44,140 bases of DNA from an uncultured Limnohabitans sp. (lineage in GTDB: Bacteria; Pseudomonadota; Gammaproteobacteria; Burkholderiales; Burkholderiaceae_C), in the NCBI GenBank assembly GCA_937928195.1, contig CALEYZ010000147.1, positions 1-44,140 on the forward strand. Reading direction: 5' to 3'. How positions within the stretch are numbered: the first letter of the stretch is position 1; the number at the start of each line of letters is the position of its first letter. The position numbers and the translations under genes were made by a program. Shown here piece after piece: positions 16,399-24,629 of the stretch. The notes under the pieces are model-generated. The model saw only the letters and a program-made list of their open reading frames with translations, had not been told where the DNA came from and did not search any database.

Positions 16399-17913
16399 TG
16401 TTGTCAGCACGGCTGGCTTGCGCAGCAGCAAGACCAAGGGCAGAGCGGCCAGCGTGATCCACATCATCAAGCGGAAGTCTTGCAAGTAGGCCAAGGTGGC
16501 CGCCTCTTTGGTGACCAGTGCGTTCACCATGGCCAAACCTTCTGAAGATTGCAGGTCGACCATTTTGTATTGAACCGCTTGTTGCAGGGTTTGGTTCAGG
16601 GCGTTGATGTGTTCCGAAAAAACAGCATGGTTGGCTTGCGTTTGTTGCACCAGGTTGGTGGTCACCATGGAAATGCCAATGCTGCTGCCCAAGTTTCGCA
16701 TCAAACTGAACAAGGCGGTGCCTTCATTGCGGAACTTGGGGCTCAAGGTCATGAAGGTGAGGGTGGACAGGGGTGGAAAAATAAAACCCAGACCTAAACC
16801 TTGAATCAAGCCCGTGGTGACAATCGACGCGCTGGTCATCTCGGTTGTGAATTGCGTCATCATGTGTAGCGACGTTGCCGTCAGCACCAAACCCGTGGCA
16901 ATCAAATAACGGCCATCGATGCGATTGGCTGCCTTGCCCACAATCATGATGGACGTCATGGTGCCAATGCCACGCGGCGCCAACACCAAGCCAATGTCAA
17001 TGATGGGATAGCCCATCAAGTTTTGCAAAAAGGGCGGCAGCAAGGCCATGGTGGCCAACAAAATAATGCCCACCACAAAGATGAACACCATGCCCAAACT
17101 GAAATTGCGGTCTTTGAACAAGACCGGCTCAATGAAGGGGTGTGAAAACGTCAGGGTGTGTGCCATGAACAAATAAAAAGAACCGGCGGCCAACACAGCT
17201 TCCGTCATCACTTCTGAACTGGCGAACCAGTTCAAAGATTCGCCGCGGTCTAGCATCATCTGCAATGCGCCCAAGGCCACACTCAGGAAGATAAAACCCA
17301 GCCAGTCAAATTTCCGCTCATGGTCAATGTCCGTTTCTTTGACATAAGCGGCCAGGCCAAACCAAGTGAGCAAGCCCAAGGGCAGGTTGATGTAGAACAC
17401 CCAACGCCAGCTGTAGTACTCCGTCAGCCAGCCGCCCAAGCTGGGTCCCAAAATGGGACCAATCATCACACCCACGCCCCACATGGCCATGGCGGCGCCT
17501 TGTTTTTCTTTGGGGTAACTGTCCAGCAACACCGACTGAGACAAGGGCACCAGGCTGGCGCCAAACACACCTTGCAAAAATCGGAACAGCACAATTTGTT
17601 CCAAGTTTTGCGACGCACCGCACAGCATGGACGTGACGGTAAAACCAATGACCGCCAAAATGAACAGGCGCTTGCGCCCCAGCTTGGCGGCCAAGATGCC
17701 GGTGAGGGGAATGAAGATGGCCGAGGCCACGATGTAGGACGTCAGCACCCAAGACATCTGATCTTGTGTGGCCCCCATCGAGCCTTGCATGTGCGGCAAG
17801 GCCACATTGGCGATGGTGGTGTCCAAGGCCTGCATGATGGTGGCCAGCATCACCGACAGCGTGATGAAGCCGCGATGTTCTGTCGCGCTGGGTTGTGTCA
17901 TGGCCACTGACAA
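16390..17913 (-). CDS. emrB: DHA2-family MFS multidrug exporter (EmrB/QacA type)
   Basis: This 507-residue inner-membrane protein has about 14 predicted helices. It shows DHA2 motifs DTTIANVALPHMQGSMGATQ (helix 1), a motif-A region with LAAKLGRKRLF, and GVMIGPILGPSLGGWL (motif C). It exports hydrophobic drugs or metabolites using the proton gradient and pairs with the HlyD-type adaptor encoded immediately upstream (9-bp gap). Together they match EmrAB. An outer-membrane TolC partner and a dedicated regulator are not in the window. The symbol is by family; the substrate is unknown. Confidence 0.92.
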   Translation of the reverse strand: MSVAMTQPSATEHRGFITLSVMLATIMQALDTTIANVALPHMQGSMGATQDQMSWVLTSYIVASAIFIPLTGILAAKLGRKRLFILAVIGFTVTSMLCGASQNLEQIVLFRFLQGVFGASLVPLSQSVLLDSYPKEKQGAAMAMWGVGVMIGPILGPSLGGWLTEYYSWRWVFYINLPLGLLTWFGLAAYVKETDIDHERKFDWLGFIFLSVALGALQMMLDRGESLNWFASSEVMTEAVLAAGSFYLFMAHTLTFSHPFIEPVLFKDRNFSLGMVFIFVVGIILLATMALLPPFLQNLMGYPIIDIGLVLAPRGIGTMTSIMIVGKAANRIDGRYLIATGLVLTATSLHMMTQFTTEMTSASIVTTGLIQGLGLGFIFPPLSTLTFMTLSPKFRNEGTALFSLMRNLGSSIGISMVTTNLVQQTQANHAVFSEHINALNQTLQQAVQYKMVDLQSSEGLAMVNALVTKEAATLAYLQDFRLMMWITLAALPLVLLLRKPAVLTTPT

Positions 17914-17922
17914 GACGCCGAT

Positions 17923-18957
17923 TTAGAGCGAGAAACCCAACAAACTGCGGCGATGGCCCGTGTCAATTTCCACTTGCGTGCTCAGGCCCGTGCGCAGCTC
18001 AGGTGCTTGTGGATGGGGCTTGATTTTGATTTTGACGGCCACACGTTGTGCCACCTTGATCCAATTGCCCGAGGCATTTTGTGCAGGGATCAGGGCGAAT
18101 TCAGCACCGGTGGCGCCGCTCAAGCTTTCAACCTCACCCTGCCAAACCACATCGGGGTAAGTGTCGATGTGAATTTTGACGGGCTGACCAGCACGCACAT
18201 AGGTCAAATCGGTTTCTGTGAGGTTGGCTTCAATCCACACATTGCCATTGACCACCAAAGCCATGACCATGCTGCCTGCAGGCACAAATTGTCCCAACTT
18301 GGGTGGTTTGTTGACAGTGCCATCCATGGCGGCGTGAACTTCCATGCGCGAAAGGTCTAATTTGTTTTGGTCCAACTCGGCTTGGGCGCTGAGGAAGCTG
18401 GGGTGCTTTTCAACAGGCGCATTGACATCGCCGCTCAATGACTCGGCAATGCGCTGCAAATCTTGTTGAAGTGCCGTCACTTGCAGTGCGGCCAACTCGG
18501 TGTTTTGTTTGGCCTCATCGAATTTGGACGCAGACACAAAATTCTTGCTGACCAATTCTGCTTGCCTGGCTTGTTCCTTGATGGCAAATTGGTGCCTGGT
18601 TTTGGCCAAGTTGATTTCAGCCTGCTTGGTGCGATAGCTGGCTTTGAGGGCCGCCAAATCAGCACGCACTTGTTGCAATTTGGCTTCGGCCTTGGCGCGG
18701 GCAATTTGCACGGGCGCGGGGTCTAGGCGGAACAAGACGTCGCCTGCTTTGACTTGCTGGTTGTCGGCGACCAAGACTTCTTTCACAACGCCTGAAATTT
18801 CGGCATTGACCGGCACTTTGTCGGCTTTGAGGTACGCATTTTCTGTTTCGATGATGCGACCACCGCGCAGGTAAGTGACGGTGCCGATCACACCCGCCAG
18901 CAAGGGGATTAAAACCAAGAGAACCAAGCGTTGGGGGCGTTTTGAAGGATGTGTCAT
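17923..18957 (-). CDS. emrA: HlyD-family membrane-fusion protein (EmrA type)
   Basis: This 344-residue periplasmic adaptor has one N-terminal membrane helix (LVLLVLIPLLAGVIGTVTYL, residues 11-30). A biotinyl-lipoyl-like half is followed by a long alpha-helical hairpin (about residues 85-190) and a barrel domain with WIEANLTETDLTYVRAGQPV. It links the EmrB-type pump to an outer-membrane channel. The start at 18957 (MTHPSKRP) is chosen because it directly precedes the membrane helix; the open frame to 19407 would run through the next gene's end without adaptor features. Confidence 0.92.
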   Translation of the reverse strand: MTHPSKRPQRLVLLVLIPLLAGVIGTVTYLRGGRIIETENAYLKADKVPVNAEISGVVKEVLVADNQQVKAGDVLFRLDPAPVQIARAKAEAKLQQVRADLAALKASYRTKQAEINLAKTRHQFAIKEQARQAELVSKNFVSASKFDEAKQNTELAALQVTALQQDLQRIAESLSGDVNAPVEKHPSFLSAQAELDQNKLDLSRMEVHAAMDGTVNKPPKLGQFVPAGSMVMALVVNGNVWIEANLTETDLTYVRAGQPVKIHIDTYPDVVWQGEVESLSGATGAEFALIPAQNASGNWIKVAQRVAVKIKIKPHPQAPELRTGLSTQVEIDTGHRRSLLGFSL

Positions 18958-19031
18958 GTTCCGATGAATTATAGAGAGGCCGTATGAAGGGCCTATCCAT
19001 TCGGTGACACAGGTCAATGATTCAAAAAGGT

Positions 19032-19847
19032 TTAAATCTGCCCCGCACACCAAAGAATGGCAGGGAAGGTGGCCATCCAGGCCCAGAAGAATCGGTTCAG
19101 ACCAAAAAACCAGAACACCAAAAAGTGAAACACCGCTGCAATCAGGCAGAAGAGCCCAGCCAAACGGGTGTCCAGCAGCGCCAAGGGTGCCATGCACTCC
19201 CACACGATAAAACCCCATGAGCCCATTGCAGCCAGCCATGGCTTGCGCAACCAATGACCGTGACTCAGCGGGCCGTGAATGGCGGCATTCAAGAAGATGG
19301 TCATGGCGCTCCCGTTGCGCCATTCGGGTCTGAGCAACTTGACCGATCCCGAGAGGAAATACGACGACAGGGACTGGATGGTCACGTACCAAAAACAGGC
19401 GCGCCATCCCAATGCCGGGCCAGCGAATTGGCTCACGATTTGTGACATCAGCAAGCCCGTGAGCACCACCAAAGTCATGAAGTCACTGCCCCCATTGAAG
19501 GCGCCACGCCAGCGAACGAGGACAGCCAAATTGCTGATGAACAGAAAACCGATGTTCACAAGATTGCTGCCTTGCCAAGCCAGACTGAACACTGCGAGCA
19601 GTCGAAGAGCCAGCAGCGCACTGAACACGTCAGGCGCAAACAGGGCATCAAGGCACCGCCGCATCCACGCATTGGGAATGTCTTGGCGTTGAATTGACCA
19701 AATCCACAAACCATCGCCTTGCATGGCCGGCCGCATGCGCCAATATTCCAAAGTTTGAATGCCAGCGCTGAATGCAAACAGCCACTCTAAGGCGCGAATG
19801 GCCACAGGGGTACTGAGCTCGAAGGGGGCGATTTCTGACAACATCAC
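19032..19847 (-). CDS. HTTM-like integral membrane protein
   Basis: This 271-residue protein has about six hydrophobic segments. Blocks FNGGSDFMTLVVLTGLL and YFLSGSVKLLRPEWRNGSAM resemble the HTTM membrane domain of vitamin-K-dependent carboxylase relatives, where a Gly-x-x-Lys...Trp...Gly pattern follows a helix. The C-terminal half of the larger family is missing. Function unknown. Its start overlaps the stop of the upstream gene by 4 bp (ATGA), so the pair is translationally coupled. A 74-bp gap separates its end from emrA on the same strand. Confidence 0.7.
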   Translation of the reverse strand: MMLSEIAPFELSTPVAIRALEWLFAFSAGIQTLEYWRMRPAMQGDGLWIWSIQRQDIPNAWMRRCLDALFAPDVFSALLALRLLAVFSLAWQGSNLVNIGFLFISNLAVLVRWRGAFNGGSDFMTLVVLTGLLMSQIVSQFAGPALGWRACFWYVTIQSLSSYFLSGSVKLLRPEWRNGSAMTIFLNAAIHGPLSHGHWLRKPWLAAMGSWGFIVWECMAPLALLDTRLAGLFCLIAAVFHFLVFWFFGLNRFFWAWMATFPAILWCAGQI

Positions 19848-20359
19848 GGCCTGACCTCTACTGGCGAGGTCATCATGACGTGGCTGTGAAGGGTGGTGTG
19901 GGTGTTGTCCATCAACATCCGCAATTCAAACTGACTGTGCGTATGCGCTGGGTCTTGGTACTTCAAGATACCGTCCACCCAGTGCGCCACCATTTTGTAA
20001 GTGACGAAGTTGCGAGGGTCGCAGCCATCAGGGGCATCGTTCAAGTCGGCCCAGAAATGATCAATCAAATTTTGTTGGGCCAAACCTAAATTGGTTTGCG
20101 GGTTGTGAAACAGATGCCAGAAACTTTGGGAGGTTCGGGGGTAAAGGTGCAGCCATTCGGACCAGTTCAATGCGCCCTCTGGTGTGACGGTGGCCGACCG
20201 CGCGTAGAGGTGAGGCACATACCCAACCGCATGAAAGAACTTCCAATTGGGGAAAAAGGCTCTCAGCAAAAAAAGCCAAGGCCCCCGCACAACGGGAGTT
20301 TTGTAAATCAAGGTGAGGGCGAGCACCAAGAAATAGCCGATAACCCAATAAATTGCCAT
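19844..20359 (-). CDS. Unrecognised membrane-anchored protein
   Basis: I do not recognise this 171-residue protein. Residues 2-18 (AIYWVIGYFLVLALTLI) form one N-terminal hydrophobic anchor. The rest is soluble and aromatic-rich, with WSEWLHLYPRTSQSFWHLFH and several His, Trp and Asp residues (AHWVDGILKYQDPAHTHSQF). It shares a 4-bp overlap with the HTTM-like gene, so the two probably work together in or at the inner membrane. It is divergent from the DUF599 gene across 113 bp. Confidence 0.7.
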   Translation of the reverse strand: MAIYWVIGYFLVLALTLIYKTPVVRGPWLFLLRAFFPNWKFFHAVGYVPHLYARSATVTPEGALNWSEWLHLYPRTSQSFWHLFHNPQTNLGLAQQNLIDHFWADLNDAPDGCDPRNFVTYKMVAHWVDGILKYQDPAHTHSQFELRMLMDNTHTTLHSHVMMTSPVEVRP

Positions 20360-20472
20360 GACGAGTGAGGGCTCCTTGCGACAACATTGCAGGCGTGAAT
20401 GGCCTCATTCTATTCATGAATGGCCAGACAAAAAGCACTTCCAAAAGGCCTGTTTCCGTTTAGGATAGCAGC

Positions 20473-21174
20473 ATGAAAATCTTGTCGCTTTTGCCTTGGG
20501 CCGATTGGCTGGCCATGGTCTTGTTTTTTGGACTGTGGCTGGGTTACGCATGGTTTGCGCGTGTCAATGGCAAACGTAACATGACCTTGATTGCCACCAC
20601 CAACCATTACCGGCAACTGTGGATGATGCAAGCCACCACCCGAGACCCACGCATGTTGGACGGCTTGATCACGCAAAACCTGTCGCACACGCCTTCATTT
20701 TTCTCCTCCACCTCCATCATCATCATCGGTGGTTTGTTTGCGCTGCTGGGCACCACTGACAAAGCTGCTGAATTGGTCCGAGAAATCCCGTTCGCAGAAC
20801 AAACGCCGCTGCTGGTGTTTGAGTTCAAAGTGCTTGTGTTGGTTGGTATCTTTGTGTACGCGTTCTTTCGGTTCTCATGGTCCATGCGCCAGTACACCTT
20901 TGTGGCATTGGTGATTGGGGCCATGCCTTTCCCCAAAGAATTTGCCGAAGGCCGACAAGATCGGGTGAAGTTTGCAGAACGTGCGGGTAATTTGGTCAGT
21001 TCTGCTGCAGAGACTTTCAACGATGGGCTGCGGGCGTATTACTTTTCGTTTGCCGCCATGGCTTGGTTCTTCTCACCCGTGGCCTTAGTGTTGGCCACCC
21101 TCTTGGTTGTGCTGATTCTGTATGGGCGCGAATTCAAATCAGACGTGCTCGAAGTTTTGAAGGATGAGTCATGA
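20473..21174 (+). CDS. DUF599-family membrane protein
   Basis: A 233-residue protein matching the DUF599 pattern. An N-terminal helix is followed by GKRNMTLIATTNHYRQLWM, then RMLDGLITQNLSHTPSFFSSTSIIIIGGL, two further central helices, and a C-terminal helix pair. About four membrane segments are predicted. No biochemical function is established for the family. It overlaps the DUF3237 gene by 4 bp (ATGA). The 113-bp divergent region upstream (20360-20472) shows AT-rich promoter-like sequence but no motif I can name. Confidence 0.85.
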   Translation: MKILSLLPWADWLAMVLFFGLWLGYAWFARVNGKRNMTLIATTNHYRQLWMMQATTRDPRMLDGLITQNLSHTPSFFSSTSIIIIGGLFALLGTTDKAAELVREIPFAEQTPLLVFEFKVLVLVGIFVYAFFRFSWSMRQYTFVALVIGAMPFPKEFAEGRQDRVKFAERAGNLVSSAAETFNDGLRAYYFSFAAMAWFFSPVALVLATLLVVLILYGREFKSDVLEVLKDES

Positions 21175-21602
21175 GCGATACCCCGCGCTGCGATTTTGTA
21201 TACGAAGCCATTGTGGACATTGAAGATGTCCAAAGTTTGGGCCAAAGCCCCATGGGGCAGCGCTTCATTGTGAACATCTTGGGCGGTGAATTCAAAGGCC
21301 CTATGCTTCAGGGCAAGGTCTTGCCAGGCGGCGCAGATCGTCAACTTCTGCGGCCTGACGGCGTCAAAGAACTGGATGCCCTTTATGAAATGCAAACCGA
21401 CGATGGCGTTTCCATTACGGTGCACAACCAAGTCACCATTGACATGCCCAACCCCGAGCAACGTTATGCCCGGTCGGTGGTGAGGTTTCGTGCCCCTGCT
21501 GGCAAGTACGAGTGGTTGAACAGACGTGTGTTTGTTGGCAACTTGGAATCGCAGAAGCCGGCCCGAAACGCCGTCAAAATTCGGGTGTTTCAGGTCAACT
21601 GA
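21171..21602 (+). CDS. DUF3237-family protein
   Basis: This 143-residue soluble protein has the DUF3237 layout. It contains LGQSPMGQRFIVNILGGEFKGPMLQGKVLPGGADRQLLRPDG (written here in parts: GQRFIVNILGGEFKGP, LQGKVLPGGADRQLL) and a C-terminal YEWLNRRVFVGNLE. The predicted fold is a small beta-barrel. The biochemical role is unknown. It is translationally coupled to the DUF599 gene by the ATGA overlap. Confidence 0.85.
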   Translation: MSDTPRCDFVYEAIVDIEDVQSLGQSPMGQRFIVNILGGEFKGPMLQGKVLPGGADRQLLRPDGVKELDALYEMQTDDGVSITVHNQVTIDMPNPEQRYARSVVRFRAPAGKYEWLNRRVFVGNLESQKPARNAVKIRVFQVN

Positions 21603-21657
21603 CATTGAAAAAATGTGGCAAATCGAGCCTCAACAGCTTGATTTCCAATGCCGACGG

Positions 21658-21675
21658 TTGTCATGAAATGTTCAT
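21658..21675 (+). promoter_or_regulatory. PHO-box-like repeat upstream of olsB
   Basis: TTGTCAT (21658-21664) and TGTTCAT (21669-21675) are spaced exactly 11 bp apart. They match the PhoB half-site CTGTCAT at 6/7 and 5/7. The box lies 73 bp before the olsB start and should place the olsB-plcP-agt operon under PhoB, which is encoded at 33343. Confidence 0.65.
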
Positions 21676-21748
21676 TGAATTGCAACAGACGTGACATGCA
21701 GTGAAAGCATGATCTGTTTCCAAGTTCAACCACACTTGGGAGCTGATC

Positions 21749-22588
21749 ATGAAAGAATTGCCAAGTCCGACATTCCCTTTGTCGCCGATCTCCTTGCCTC
21801 GGGGGTCGCTTCATCAAAGCCCTCAAGATCAAGTTGGCACCAACAGTACAAAAAATGCGAAATCTGCCATTGAGGTTAGTTGGGCCAAGCATCAGGATGA
21901 AGTAAGAGAGGCGCAAAGGCTTCGATACGATGTTTTTGCCAACGAAATGGGCGCCAAATTGCCTGTTTCTTTGGCTGGACACGACATCGATTTGTTTGAC
22001 GATTATTGCGAGCATCTTCTGGTTCGTGATACGCAAACACGGGCAGTGATTGGCACCTACCGCATGCTGACGCCTGCGCAAGGCAAACGAGTAGGCGGTA
22101 CCTACACAGACACAGAATTTGACTTAACACGTCTGCGTTTTATGCGAGAACGAATGGTCGAGCTGGGCCGCAGTTGTGTTCACGCTGAGCATCGCCATGG
22201 GGGTGTCATTTTGGCATTGTGGGGTGCTTTGTTTGAGTTCATGTCGCGCAATCAATTGGACACCATGATTGGTTGTGCCAGCATTCCAATGTTGCACAAC
22301 GGCATGATCAGTGGTGATGCAGCAGCCAGTGTTTGGCGCCAGCTTCAAAATGAGGCGCTGTCTTCGGTGGAATTCCATGTGCGTCCTCGTTTGCCATTAC
22401 CCATCGATGAGTTGAATTCGCAATTGGACGTGGCACCACCGGCGCTGATCAAAGGCTACATACGCTTGGGTGCCAAAGTTTTGGGTGCACCAGCTTGGGA
22501 TCCAGATTTCAATACCGCTGATTTGCCAATGATGATGCGCGTAGATGACTTGCCTCGCAGATATCGCAAACACTTTGAAGGTGTTTGA
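21749..22588 (+). CDS. olsB: Ornithine acyl-ACP N-acyltransferase (OlsB-like, GNAT fold)
   Basis: This 279-residue GNAT-type acyltransferase shows RLRYDVFANEMGA, FDDYCEHLLVRD, VIGTYRML and MVELGRSCVHAEHRHGGVI. These are blocks of the OlsB/hemolysin-like acyltransferase family that makes lyso-ornithine lipid, a phosphorus-free membrane lipid. The first 45 or so residues are a variable Pro/Ser-rich extension. GGGAG precedes ATG 21749 by six bases. No olsA (second acyltransferase) is in the window. It is joined by a 1-bp overlap to the plcP-like gene, and a PHO-box-like repeat lies upstream, consistent with phosphate-starvation lipid replacement. Confidence 0.85.
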   Translation: MKELPSPTFPLSPISLPRGSLHQSPQDQVGTNSTKNAKSAIEVSWAKHQDEVREAQRLRYDVFANEMGAKLPVSLAGHDIDLFDDYCEHLLVRDTQTRAVIGTYRMLTPAQGKRVGGTYTDTEFDLTRLRFMRERMVELGRSCVHAEHRHGGVILALWGALFEFMSRNQLDTMIGCASIPMLHNGMISGDAAASVWRQLQNEALSSVEFHVRPRLPLPIDELNSQLDVAPPALIKGYIRLGAKVLGAPAWDPDFNTADLPMMMRVDDLPRRYRKHFEGV

Positions 22589-23463
22589 TGCGATACGCTA
22601 AATACGAAGTGAGTCAGGAACAGGCGCTGACCTCTAATGTATGGACGACCCGATCCAAGACACATTACCGCTCAATCTTCATTTCTGATTTGCACTTGGG
22701 CACACCAGGCTGTCAAGCAGAGGCATTGCTGGAATTTTTGAAACACTACACGTGCGACAACCTCTATTTGGTCGGCGACATTGTCGATGGTTGGCAGTTG
22801 CGTCGAAAATGGTATTGGCCGCAAAGTCATAACGATGTGATTCAGAAGTTACTGCGCAAGGCCAGAAAAGGATGCAAAGTTGTTTTTGTGCCTGGCAATC
22901 ATGATGAGTTTGGACGTCACTTTTTGGATCACTCATTTGGCGGCATTGAGATCAGGGAGGAAGCTGTTCATTTGACGGCTGACGGAAAAAAACTATGGGT
23001 CATCCATGGTGATTATTTTGATGGTGTGATTCAGTGTGCCAAATGGCTTGCTTACGTTGGCGACAATTTGTATGAATTAACGCTCAAGCTGAATCGATAC
23101 TTGAATCAGCTAAGAGCCAGAATGGGACTGCCTTACTGGTCGTTGTCAGCCTATCTCAAACTGAAAGTCAAGAAAGCTGTCAATTTCATATCAGATTTTG
23201 AAATTGCAGTTGCCAACGAAGCACGAAAACTTGGCTATCAGGGGGTGGTTTGTGGCCACATTCACCATGCGGAAATTCGCCACATCGATGGCATGTTGTA
23301 TTGCAATGATGGCGATTGGGTTGAGAGTTGCAGTGCTTTGGTAGAGCATGCCGATGGTCGATTGGAAATATTGAAATTTAATCCCAATGGCACTTCATTG
23401 CATGTGGATGAATTGAAATCACCTGAGTCTGCTTCAAAAGCAGATCATTGGGTGGCAGCATGA
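22588..23463 (+). CDS. plcP: PlcP-like metallophosphoesterase (phospholipid-degrading)
   Basis: This 291-residue calcineurin-like phosphoesterase has a complete metal site: Asp34-Leu-His36 (SDLHLG), Gly-Asp64 (GDIVD), Asn104-His105 (GNHDE), His140-Gly-Asp and His224-x-His226 (GHIHHAE). Such proteins are often annotated as LpxH-like UDP-diacylglucosamine hydrolases. Neighbours olsB, a GT4 glycosyltransferase and the pho genes point instead to PlcP, the phospholipase C that turns phospholipid into diacylglycerol when phosphate is scarce. ATG 22588 overlaps the olsB stop by one base (TGATG), and the gene ends in an ATGA overlap with the next. Confidence 0.8.
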   Translation: MRYAKYEVSQEQALTSNVWTTRSKTHYRSIFISDLHLGTPGCQAEALLEFLKHYTCDNLYLVGDIVDGWQLRRKWYWPQSHNDVIQKLLRKARKGCKVVFVPGNHDEFGRHFLDHSFGGIEIREEAVHLTADGKKLWVIHGDYFDGVIQCAKWLAYVGDNLYELTLKLNRYLNQLRARMGLPYWSLSAYLKLKVKKAVNFISDFEIAVANEARKLGYQGVVCGHIHHAEIRHIDGMLYCNDGDWVESCSALVEHADGRLEILKFNPNGTSLHVDELKSPESASKADHWVAA

Positions 23464-24488
23464 AGTTGATGCTCATTACGGATGCATGGATGCCGCAAGT
23501 CAACGGTGTTGTCACCACCTTGGTTGAGCTGGTCAGAGAGTTGTCAAAGATGGGGCATGAGGTCACGGTTGTTCATCCCGGTCTTTTTAAAACACGGCCA
23601 TGCCCAGGGTATGCAGGCATCGATTTGGCGGTAAAGCCTGGCAAGCAATTGGCCGCATGGATGGCTTCTGAGAAATTTGATGCCATTCACATTGCCACGG
23701 AAGGCCCCTTGGGTTGGGCTGCGCGGCGCTTGTGCATTCAGCAGAAGTGGCCATTCACAACCGCATTTCACACGCGATTTCCTGAAGTTCTAAAGGCCGC
23801 CGTGGGTATTCCTCTGTGGGTTGGCTATGCCTTGTTCAGACAGTTTCACAAGCCATCCTCAGGGGTATTGGTGCCAACGCGGGGTGTATTGAATTTGTTG
23901 GAAAAACGAAATTTCCAGAACTTAAAACTCTGGACCCATGGCGTAGACACAGGGCTTTTTGAATATTCCGCGTCAAGTCAAGACCATGCGCAATTTGCGC
24001 ATTTGAAACGACCTGTCAGTCTGTTTGTCGGACGTGTTTCCTACGAAAAAAACATTGAAACATATTTGCAAATGCCCTTTCATGGCAGCAAAGTGGTTTG
24101 TGGTGTGGGTCCCTTGGAGACTGAACTCAAGTCAAAGTATCCCGAGGTGATGTGGTTGGGTTTGCAATCCAGAAAAGAATTGGCCAGTATGTATGCCTCG
24201 GCTGATGTTTTTGTGTTTCCCAGCCTACATGAAACTTTTGGTTTGGTGATGCTGGAAGCCATGGCTTGCGGCACCCCGGTTGCCGCATTCCCTGTGGATG
24301 GCCCTTGCGAAGTGTTGACAGCTGAATCGGGTCAAGTCATTGGTGGTGTGCTACATCCAGATTTGTCAGAAGCAACGCGGCAAGCATTGACAGTGCCTCG
24401 TGCAACAGCCAGCGCCAGAGCTTGTGAATTCAGTTGGGAAAAAGCTTCACATTTGTTCACCACGTATTTAAAGCAAATCAAAGACTGA
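23460..24488 (+). CDS. GT4 glycosyltransferase (Agt-like, diacylglycerol glycosylation)
   Basis: This 342-residue GT-B glycosyltransferase of family 4 has an N-terminal acceptor domain (LITDAWMPQVNGVVTTL, AFHTRFPEVL) and a C-terminal nucleotide-sugar domain (FVGRVSYEKNIE, FPSLHETFGLVMLEAMACG, the EX7E-type motif). The order plcP-glycosyltransferase is the plcP-agt pair of phosphate-stressed proteobacteria, where Agt adds a hexose or hexuronate to diacylglycerol released by PlcP. The start at 23460 overlaps the plcP stop (ATGA). The sugar donor cannot be told from the sequence. Confidence 0.8.
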   Translation: MKLMLITDAWMPQVNGVVTTLVELVRELSKMGHEVTVVHPGLFKTRPCPGYAGIDLAVKPGKQLAAWMASEKFDAIHIATEGPLGWAARRLCIQQKWPFTTAFHTRFPEVLKAAVGIPLWVGYALFRQFHKPSSGVLVPTRGVLNLLEKRNFQNLKLWTHGVDTGLFEYSASSQDHAQFAHLKRPVSLFVGRVSYEKNIETYLQMPFHGSKVVCGVGPLETELKSKYPEVMWLGLQSRKELASMYASADVFVFPSLHETFGLVMLEAMACGTPVAAFPVDGPCEVLTAESGQVIGGVLHPDLSEATRQALTVPRATASARACEFSWEKASHLFTTYLKQIKD

Positions 24489-24529
24489 AATTCAATTCTC
24501 GCTGCGATTGACGTTAATTCTTCACCAAC

Positions 24530-24547
24530 TTGTCATCAATCTGACAT
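24530..24547 (+). promoter_or_regulatory. PHO-box-like repeat upstream of ppk
   Basis: TTGTCAT (24530-24536) and CTGACAT (24541-24547) are 11 bp apart, and each matches the half-site CTGTCAT at 6/7. The box lies 82 bp before the ppk start. Between them is a possible leader hairpin (TGAGCC 24563-24568 with GGCTCA 24593-24598), which may affect translation. Confidence 0.7.
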
Positions 24548-24629
24548 CTGAGCTCGAAAGAATGAGCCAGAACCGGAGTCTCGCAGATCGGAGGCTCAGG
24601 CAATTGATTACAAAAGGGAGGTCTGTCTG

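Noticed and set aside
17320..17910. Antisense open frame (196 residues) inside the EmrB-like gene
   Set aside because: Low-complexity Gln/His/Gly composition typical of the reverse of a membrane-protein gene.
22588..23463. Annotation of the plcP-like gene as LpxH (lipid A pathway)
   Set aside because: Motifs alone allow it, but coupling to olsB and a GT4 gene and the PHO-box-like repeat favour PlcP.
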